From: Pilatotrama ljubarskyi
Lineage: Eukaryota > Basidiomycota > Agaricomycetes > Polyporales > Polyporaceae
Direction of reading: 5' to 3'
Length of the DNA: 64,000 nt
Assembly (NCBI GenBank): GCA_022385805.1
Contig: MU277698.1
Coordinates: forward strand, 186,001 to 250,000
In this document: positions 55,589-64,000 of the stretch, piece after piece
Layout of the letters: the number at the start of each line of letters is the position of its first letter
How positions within the stretch are numbered: the first letter of the stretch is position 1
Translations under genes and position numbers: made by a program
The notes under the pieces: generated by a model
What the model was told of the DNA's origin: nothing
The model's database searches: none
Seen by the model: the letters and a program-made list of their open reading frames with translations, nothing else

Positions 55589-58500
55589 TCAGGTGATGCA
55601 GCTCCGGCATGCCGATACTCTCGGCCTCTCTTCCTGCCAACCTCTGCTCCGCAAGGCAGCCTGGCCCAGAGAGCCTGGCGGACTTCGGACTCTCGGGCCC
55701 TGACTGCAGCCGACTAGAGAAGTTGGAAGTCGAAGTAGCAAATCCGCATCCCCACAGGCGCCTTGCGTCCTGAGAAAGTAGGTGAGTGCCGTAAGAGATG
55801 ATTCTCAGCAGAGCTCAGCGTTTGTGGCTCCGCGCGGCAGCGCTGAGCTCTCCTACGAACGAGCTCAATGTGCCAGTGGCTCGGGACCCTGGTACCGGTG
55901 CATTATCCGTCGGCCTCAGTAGGGGACAATTCTGCTGTTCTTGGGGCGCGGTTACGCTCCACCGCAAGACAAAACGTCGCATCCTGAACCTGTCGTCATG
56001 CCGGGAATGCCTCCCCCCTTATCGAGCTAAGTCAGCCCAGGTCAGCCTGTGTGACTGGTCAGCCAAGCGGCAGACACGCAGCGGAGATGCTGATACGCAC
56101 AGCTCCACGCTTTCCGATTCGCGAGCAGCGGACCCCTGCAGAATAGAACGCCACTGGCGGGTTTGCAAGGTTTACCCTCAACGTAGCAGAGGAATTTCAT
56201 CCGCCGCAAATAGCACGAGCAGAGAGACGCGCCCCGGTTCCGGGCCAGCGGCGTTCTCCAGACTAGAAACGCCGAGAGACCGGATTGCCAGGCTATGCGG
56301 AGCGTGCAGAGCTTGAGCTTGAGCTTGAGTTTTTGCTGCTGAGGCGACGCTTCTGGCCAGCGCCGTCGACCGGTGCTCTATGGCCTCTGCAGTGAATATG
56401 TTCGCCCAAGGGTCTTGTCACATTGAGCCGCATGCAGTGCCCGTCTAAGGAGCATTTCGAGGCGATCTGCGAGAGTCGCGGCCCGAGCGAACTACACCTC
56501 ATTTGCGAAGAGTCGGAGAAGAAGCAGGGTGCGCGGTACTTGAGTTGCGGATGCTGATATATGGCGGTAGTAGGCTTTCCTCGTTGAGACTCCGGCATCT
56601 GTCGCGGAATTGGCGCGCCTGACAGCCGTACCGGATAGCGCAGACTATCCAAATAGCATGAGATTCCAGGGACGCCCGAAGTGGACGAGAGACAAGACAT
56701 AACTCGTGTCTCAGCGTGGCATACACGGCTCGGATCTTCGTGCAATGGGTTCTTGCGAGCAGCGAGCGCGATGGCCATTCCTGGGAGCACGGCTATGTAG
56801 AGAACACCGTATGCCCTATTATCAGACGACACGCAGAAGGTTCTGTCAGGGAAGCCTGCCTTAGTGCGACACGCGCAGCGTATCAACAGAGTCATACTCA
56901 CGCAGCGCGGGGGACGATCTACGCACTGGACCAGCGACGCGCCGACGGCGAAGGGAGGAGGTCGTAAGCGCGGCTCGTGATACCTGTTGGCGCCACGCCA
57001 GACGGTCACATATGGATGTTGTCGCGCGTGGGACCTTCGTGGCCCCAGGCAGCCTGTGCAGACCTGGGCCAGTAAGCGAATAGTCGCAGCGAGCAGTATC
57101 AAGTTGAGGGGAGAGTGCGTAAGGTGGAACAGGTCCACGAACCTGGCTGGGTATCAGCTTCTGGACATCGATCTGCGGTACTAACGACCTCCTGCTAGAG
57201 GGCCACATGACATCACGAGGCGGCCGTCCATTCCCGCCCAAACGTATGTTCCGAATGCTGCAACGGGTTTGGGTCAATTGCCGAAAGCGCATTGAGCAGC
57301 CGCCATTTGGTGCTTACCACAGCTTATCCGCCGCCGCCGCAGTTCCTCGTCCCCGGGACAGCGACTTCGCACTCGCACGTGCCTCGACTTGCCGGCCCTT
57401 TCTTGGTCATCTGGGAGCAGTTACTTGAGCAGCGACCTCTGAAGTACGTACAGTAGCGCTCAGAGGCTCACCAGAGGCCTCGTTCAGCAACAGTAGGCGG
57501 TATACGTCACTCCAAAGCCTGGATTGCCGCTCAACGTCTAGCCTATACGAATCACCTTGGTTCATCTCTAGGCCGTTGTTCTCAGCGGCGAATGCTAATG
57601 AACGCTGTGTGCCCCTCACCTTGCCATTCGCCCGCCTAATGCCCCTCTATCGGCCTTGGCGCTTTCAGCTGGCTTAACCCCGCGGACCTGGTCTGTCTCC
57701 GCTGACAGACGGCGGTATGTTCCTCTGGCTTCTGCAGACGAGCGTCTCGGAACCAGACTGGCCACCAGCAGAGTAGGCAGAGGCTGTGGATCGCATTCCA
57801 CTGTGAGCTGGGAGCCTAGGAACGTATTGAGTCATGCATGCACGAGGCTCGGCCCGAAGTGCTCTTTGAAGCGATGCCTAGAGAGCGAATGTTTGAAACG
57901 GCGTCCGAGAGCTCGTGAGGGTTCCCTTCGCAGGCTGCCCTAGATGCATACAGCCCCTCATGCGAAGGAAGAGGTTACGTACCTTACAAAGTTACAAGAT
58001 GAATGTGGGCAAGGGCCAGCAGGAAAGAGAAGACGTGAACGCCTGTGAACGCCCGGTGCCCCTGGCCTGTATCTCGGTGCGTGGGTATGGTGGCCTCGAG
58101 CCGAGGTCGGCCGGAAGATATCCTCTGAGAAGCAAAGGTTGTATGCCGGGACGGAGCCATGAAGATAGTGGTATGCGAGGCGTGAGGCGTGCCAGAACGC
58201 CCAGCGCGAGACGAACTATTCGCGAGTCCTAGTGTATACTAGATAACTGACGCATTGCTGAAGCCGACAGTCGTGTGCATGTTGTCCTACCGTGGGAGTT
58301 GGTAGGCTTGGAGGGATTTTGGCGAGCTAGCAATGGCAAGTGAGTGTAACAAAGAGTGGTATAGCTCACGGCCTAGCATATTCTCCAAGCTGCACTCACT
58401 CGGAGACGATAATCGCGCTTTAATACTTGACCCCGAAGTTTCCAGGGAGACATACCTCTATCAACACGATGAACATGTTATCAGAGTTTCATGACTTGAC

Positions 58501-60083
58501 GCATGGTTACGGGACCCGAACTCCTCTCCGGACACTGATCAATGAGCAGTCGAACTAAGGCCGCACTAGTACTTATCTCAAGTTGGCTGAACATCGCTTT
58601 GTCGGTTGATTGAGATGAGCAGCCCTTGATAAGCCCGGCCAGCCATCAGTTTCTCGCCACTCGAGGACGTTCCACCACTGTTCCACCCTGCATCCCACTC
58701 CACTCGATGCCTGACATTCCATCTGATCGATGCCCTATGCCATGGCATGCAAGGCGTTGTCGCCACGCCAGGCAAAGAGAGCCTGAGCGCGGCGGAACAA
58801 CGTACGTACACCGCCGCTTCTCCCCCGTTCATTCGGGTACCGCGGGCGAAATGCATATCTAGTCTTCCGTACCTGGCAATGTTCATGAACCACCCATCCT
58901 GGAGGCAGGATCAGTACTTCTCAACATAAGCAAAGCGCTCCGACACACCTTCATCGAGGCGCCCATCAGGTCCCGAAGGCTTGGGAGCGCTCAAGAACAC
59001 GACATCGGCGGATGTTATCTTGCTTCTCGAGCCTGGAAGCGCGAAGGTTCGTTTAATTGCATTCGACTGACGCCTTTGAGCAACCTAACCGTATACGTCG
59101 TTGGGAGAATTGTCGAAGCTGTGAAGGTCGCTAAGGGCAAGTTGCGTCCTAGGGTCCATGCCGGTGGAAACTGGTGCGCGAGGTCGGTCCCGGGAACTGA
59201 CATTGAACTTTGACAGGAGATGTCATTGTCAAGAGGCGCTGTTGATCACCGGGATGTGACCGGCCCCAAGCAGGCCGCTGCGGCCGTCAGTGGAGGTCGT
59301 CCCTGCCAGTGGCATCCCGTGTGGACACAACCCTGCTGCAGGAGCCGAGAAAGTCAATAGATCCACATAGGGCATGATTGCGCACCATCACTCACACTTC
59401 GAGTTCGCCGCACGCTGCGCGAGAGTGAGATATGGCCGCGGCACGACCGGTGTCAGCGATGCGCGTCAGATTGTCAACTTGCCGGGAGTAATACCGCCGT
59501 GAATCTCCCTTCCGCCGGAATGAAAGACATGTGTGATCGCGGGCGGCTGCGGTCTCTGACGATGCTGTAAACTAACAGGGATCAGGGCAGGATGATGCAC
59601 GAGGCCTGAGGCCTGAGGGTCGGGCCCACCGGCGGTCGTCAATCAGAACCATCGTCGCAGCTTCAGAGACAGTGCTCGAGGCTGACTCCGGGTCTAGCCC
59701 TGTCGAGTATGTTGGTAACGACACACCCCACGGGCGTGATCCTGCGTGATCCTGCAGACTGGGTCGGCGGTGGCGTAGCATACAAGGTTTATCTACAGAC
59801 TTCTCGCGAGCAGCATCGGAGTAAGAACACAAGCCACTAGCTGGCATTGGATAGCTGGAAAGCGGTGACTTCACCTTCGGCGGTGGCGTCCGGAGATATG
59901 TTCATGTGAGAACATATCCGCCCTGCGCCTGCGAGAAACGAGTATGGTCTTCATCTGTGTTGGCGCAGTATTAGGCGGAGATGACTCTTACTGGTGCACT
60001 CAGGTTTTCCGCTTTATCTTCCGATCGCGGCACCATAAAGCGAACGTATTCACCATCCGGGAACGTGGACATAGATGACGCCA

Positions 60084-60105
60084 GAGTGAGTGAGTGAGTG
60101 AGTGA
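60084..60105. repeat. GAGT tetranucleotide microsatellite
   Basis: About five tandem GAGT units in the gene-poor block. Confidence 0.8.
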
Positions 60106-60444
60106 TGATTCGACAGTACGCTAGCTGACAAACCCGGGGAGCTCCCGCGCGCTATTATTACATAGTAATACTGTACAAGGCGTTCGACGCAGACGTCAGC
60201 CTCCCGGCTTTGACGGCGATCGAGCGCGCAAGGTCTTTCAATTCAGGAGCGAAATTGCACGATCAAGAATGTCACTGCTGTAAGCTGCAAGATGACGTTC
60301 GTCACATTTTGTGGCGTTTGACCGGAATATCCTCGACAGGTGAACGTCTTCGGCGGACATTGGCAGATATCAGTTGAGCGACACCTGTCGAACAGCTGTT
60401 CTACTCGTCGCGACGAAGTTCGCCGGTTTGCCCACCTGAGTGGT

Positions 60445-61878
60445 TCAAACAGATGCGAGAAGTCGCAGCTCCGCCACGCGCATGACATCATAGCGAGCAT
60501 ACTGTGACAGTAGGTTAAGAGCAGACCTACCAGCAGGACTCAGGTCGATAGACCGTTCGCATTTTACTGTGTTCGTGGAGCACGGAGCGTCCGGACGATC
60601 CAGACCGAATGTGGCAAGTCGCAAGGGGCGCATCGACGACGACTGACGCCGCGTCCCAGGCGCATACCCGTCCATAACTACGTTGGCGACCCCGTAGCCT
60701 AAGCTCGCGATGTGATGCTGGCATGCAACAGAGTCTTCATGAGTGTTTGCGGGCTGAGCCGATCCCAAGAGGCTACAGACAGCAACACCAGCGGCATCCG
60801 GTCGCAGACGCCCTGTCAGAAGCCGGCGTCCCGGGATCACGGGCAGCGGAGCGAGGTGGCTCTTCCTCCCATACGCGGCTGCATCGCTCCAGGGATCTGT
60901 GAAGAAAATGAAATCAATGCGGTCTATCGACATGAGTCCTGCTGACATCGTGAGAGTTCGTCGCACGCGACACGTACTTAAGTGATAGCGACTCGCCTTC
61001 TCGTGCGGTATAACATAGAAAGCATTCGGATTGCTAGTGAAGGTGCGCAGCCAGCCGGGAATTAAAACCCCCGCGTTCGATGGCTGCAAGGAGGAGTAAG
61101 GAAATAGTTCCAGACGAACGATGAACTTCTGGAGTGCTTCGATGACTTGATCGCCGCGTGCTTCCTGACAGGGGTGGCAGGCGATTGGCACTATATGGCA
61201 CGGCGCCGCAGTAAGCGTCTGGCACGCTTCTTGTAGGTGTCTAGCATGTTCATGCGCACGGTGGCATGACAATGAGGAAGGATGAGAATTCGCGGAATTC
61301 ACCGGGGCTCGCGCATTGCGATCGATAACGCACCTTCTGCCCGTCTTCGTGCGCGATTTGTGGCTCCGAGTACTACCCCAGGCAGGGGTACGCAAAATGA
61401 GCAAAGCAGTATAAAACAGTGATTCCTCATGTAGGACAAGGCAGATAAACTTGTGTATTTTTTGTAGTGTAGTGACCACTCGATTCTCGACTCTTGCAGA
61501 CTTAGAGGGCGAAAGAACGCGGCGTTGGCCCATAAGACTTAGTTGAACAGCGGGGCATGCCACAAAGTGCAATGTTTCAGCGTGCTGATAGGCAGATCCC
61601 TCCTCGACAGGACAAGTACAGAAGTTATGCTTAAAGATGACATGTCCTGAAGCACAAACTGTGCTGTTCATGAGACCCGATTGGTGTGAAAGGGGTCTGG
61701 TGTGTTGTGCGCCGGATTCCCCATGTTTACACCGTGACGGATGTCGGCGCCACAGCTCTCGGATGCCTGCCAAAAGCGGGCGCTTCGAGTGACAGGCGTT
61801 ATGCCGAGATTTTGCATTACCCTGCCCTCTGGTAGTCGTCCTCTCGGCAGTCCTCCGACACTTACCAAGGGCCCTCAA
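60445..61878 (-). other. Long unassigned ORF (477 codons) in gene-poor region
   Basis: An uninterrupted minus-strand frame far longer than the random ORFs around it. Codon use lacks the strong GC third-position bias of the real genes here. The middle contains a Cys/His-spaced segment (CTCPVEEGSAYQHAETLHFV, then ACPAVQ) that loosely recalls the zinc-binding region after a retrotransposon reverse transcriptase, and a compact stretch (VIEALQKFIVRLELFPYSS). No reverse transcriptase, integrase or transposase motif is visible. It may be a relic of a mobile element, a divergent gene, or chance. Confidence 0.25.
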
Positions 61879-64000
61879 GAAATACCAAAAAATACTGGAA
61901 AGATGGGCCAGACGACATTACATCCACTGGCCAGTTTTCGTCCTGCAGGGAGACTGGCAGAGACCTCAGCAAACCGTCGACTGCATTCCTTCGCGTACCC
62001 CTGCCTGGGGTAGTACCGGCCACTCGTGCATCGAGGATTTTGCCACATTCACTCCGGTTCACCGGCGGGGCGCTCGAAGTTCCTTCGCAGGCCCGGCACT
62101 GTCCTGAGCGGCGATGCACTGCTGTCGGATGCAGTAACGTGCTTGTCCTCACTAAGAGCGAGATGGCCTTCTGTCCCTTCTCTTCGGTAGAAGGGGAGGC
62201 GCCTGTAAATGTGATCTATATGAGGTAGACCCGGTATCGCCAATAGAGGTCCGTCAGCAGTTATAACAAGCTAAAGCTATGCATGTACACGCACCTCTGG
62301 GCGCAGATCGCAAGGGAGTCGCCTAAGCAGCAATGTGCAATCAACGCTCTTTCCGCATGTCGCCTTGCCGGCACAACCGTCGGCGAAGGCGCCATGGCGC
62401 AGCTCCTGACGAAGGTCTTGCGGGTAACAGATCCCGTTGCTACCGTGAATATCAGGTACTGCAGGTGCGAGGATACGTACCCTGCGTCTAACTCGAAGAT
62501 ACCCTGAAGGTTCGCTGACAGCTCTTGCCACTGTCAGACGTGAGCAACACGTGAGGGATATCTGACGGGGAGCGCCGTGTGAGAATGGTTCATCCGCGAA
62601 GCACGCGTAGGGCGTTTGTCGCTGGGGAGCGCCGAGCAGTGCGAGTGAAAAAAATCGGGCGCGTGAGAGCGAGCGTGGAGGAGGCAGCGTGCTATTTGAC
62701 AAGTTTCGTCAACTTCGAGGCCCCGGCTGTCGGCCGTTAGCTGGATGGCGTTGATAGCTCCTGGAGCGCGGGTAGGGCGGACGCAGCCTGCCTCTCGTGT
62801 TCAGAACAGTCTACGTGCTGCCGGTATTAATACGGCAACGGCTAACGAATGACACTAGTTAGCGTGCCGTGAAGCTTGTGGAAGGAGTACGAGAGGGAAT
62901 GCACGTACTTTGCAACTTCTCAAGCGTCGTGTCGCGTAACGTCCTCGCTTCCACGGCACGGTCCTGTCACCGCCGGCAACTCGACGACGGACCGGAGTCG
63001 CCTGGGCTGATCCAGGGCACTTCATTCGCGAGCCTGTCGGCCTGTGCCTCGCATCAATGAAAGTGTTGCGTGGAGATCGGATAGTATGGCATTCAAGAGC
63101 TTGGGCCTGCGGGTCACATGTAGTGGTGAGTCGTCCTGCGACGCAGGTAAGCTGGGGTACAGCAGAAAGCGGCGGGCCCAGCTTTGCCATAGCTGAGCCT
63201 CTGGATAGGTCTAGAGGTTTGTCAGCCAGCTTACTCAAAGAACACTGAATACTAACTCACTGGCTAGTTGCCACGGGACGGATCACCCAGTGCGTGGAGA
63301 TTGAGCATCGCAGCCATAATCGACCCTTCTCTACTGGACATCCTCCGCCGACCCTTGAGTGCAGGCTATCTTCTTACTACGGGGGACCTGTACTGTGTAG
63401 CTGTAGATCCGACTGCCACGATGAGCCTGCGCATTATGAGTCGGCGCATTGACGCACTTACGCCCATCCGCAGCGTCACGTCGACACTGACAGATCGCGG
63501 CACATGCGCACGTCGCGCTGTTCGAAAACAGCCTGCGCATCGTTCGTCACAGTCGTGAAATGATCACTCACCCGGGCTCAGATCTGCCAGACGGTAAAGC
63601 GCATGAGGCAGCCACGGATCTCCATCGAGCAGGATCAGGAACAAGGGACGTCGCTGGCTCCGGTGTCATAGTCGAGTCCAGCTTGACCGTCGACCTCGAG
63701 CTTCTAGGCATGATCGCTGATATCTCCGTAGGCCGTCAACGTCCAGACCGCGCCACCCGCGTGCTTTGCAACGCCCCGAACCCGTCGCCCCGCAGCCCGT
63801 CGAGATGCGTGTCGTCCAGGCGTTAAGGCGCAAGCGGCGAGCGCTCATCCGGTGTATTTGTAGGTCCAGCGGTGCGCCTGCACAGCGACAGATATTAAGA
63901 TTGATCGAATGGAGACGGGACAGACGCCTGCGGGACGCGGGACGAGGACTGCGCCGCCATGCGCGAGACGCCAGTGCGCGAAGAGAGTGTACACATGGTG
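61879..64000. other. 2.1-kb gene-poor stretch to the window end
   Basis: No recognisable gene or RNA on either strand. ORFs are short and overlapping without conserved motifs. A gene continuing past position 64000 cannot be excluded. Confidence 0.4.

Larger units (their letters stand above)
55249..60444. other. 5.2-kb gene-poor stretch with an inverted repeat
   Basis: No recognisable gene. Holds the inverted repeat 55344-55588, a perfect 11-bp palindromic hairpin at 55810-55851, a short GAGCTT-type repeat near 56308-56330 and a GAGT tetranucleotide run at 60084-60105. ORFs such as 56293-57138 (minus, 281 codons) have no family. Confidence 0.45.

Noticed and set aside
1..64000. CRISPR arrays, bacterial operons, rRNA genes, viral genes
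   Set aside because: Nothing resembling direct-repeat/spacer arrays, rRNA cores or viral proteins was seen; the gene structure is fungal throughout.

Overview
The window reads as nuclear DNA from a basidiomycete fungus, most likely a wood- or litter-decaying agaricomycete. Genes are split by many short introns (mostly 40-65 nt, GTRNGT donors, CTNAC-like branch sites), coding exons are GC-rich, and it carries families typical of that group: a DUF6535 membrane protein, expanded F-box proteins, an AIM9-like phosphotransferase relic, and secreted GH16 and GH115 enzymes. No bacterial, viral or CRISPR features were seen.

Layout. 0-5.8 kb: tail of a membrane protein, mitochondrial insertase OXA1, a TPR-DnaJ co-chaperone (minus) and a DUF202 membrane protein. 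5.8-8.3 kb: no identifiable gene. 8.3-21 kb: a Ser/Pro-rich protein with a long first intron, an NHX-type Na+/H+ exchanger, a DUF6535 protein (minus) and a 14-exon MFS transporter. 21-31 kb: a fungal protein with a PD-(D/E)XK-like signature, a zinc-independent MDR oxidoreductase, a secreted GH16 glucanase and a Cdc20/Fizzy-like WD40 protein (minus). 31-46 kb: a secreted GPI-type protein, a Nudix hydrolase, two F-box proteins, an aminoglycoside-phosphotransferase-like pseudogene, a single-pass membrane glycoprotein and a small coiled-coil protein. 46-54 kb: histone chaperone ASF1, a 20-exon secreted GH115 alpha-glucuronidase, an intron-containing tRNA-Arg(CCT) and an MPP6-like exosome cofactor. 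54-64 kb: gene-poor, with one small secreted-protein candidate, an inverted repeat and a few long ORFs without recognisable family.

The genes are mostly independent housekeeping loci (mitochondrial insertion, chaperoning, ion exchange, chromatin assembly, RNA surveillance, cell cycle) mixed with secreted or surface functions (GH16, GH115, two surface proteins, MFS). I see no biosynthetic or defence cluster. The most unusual signals are microexons of 4, 6, 7 and 10 nt needed to keep two genes in frame, a 17-bp tandem duplication that breaks an otherwise intact F-box gene, and a multiply frameshifted phosphotransferase gene. Exon coordinates were worked out by hand from splice sites and reading-frame continuity; small errors are possible.
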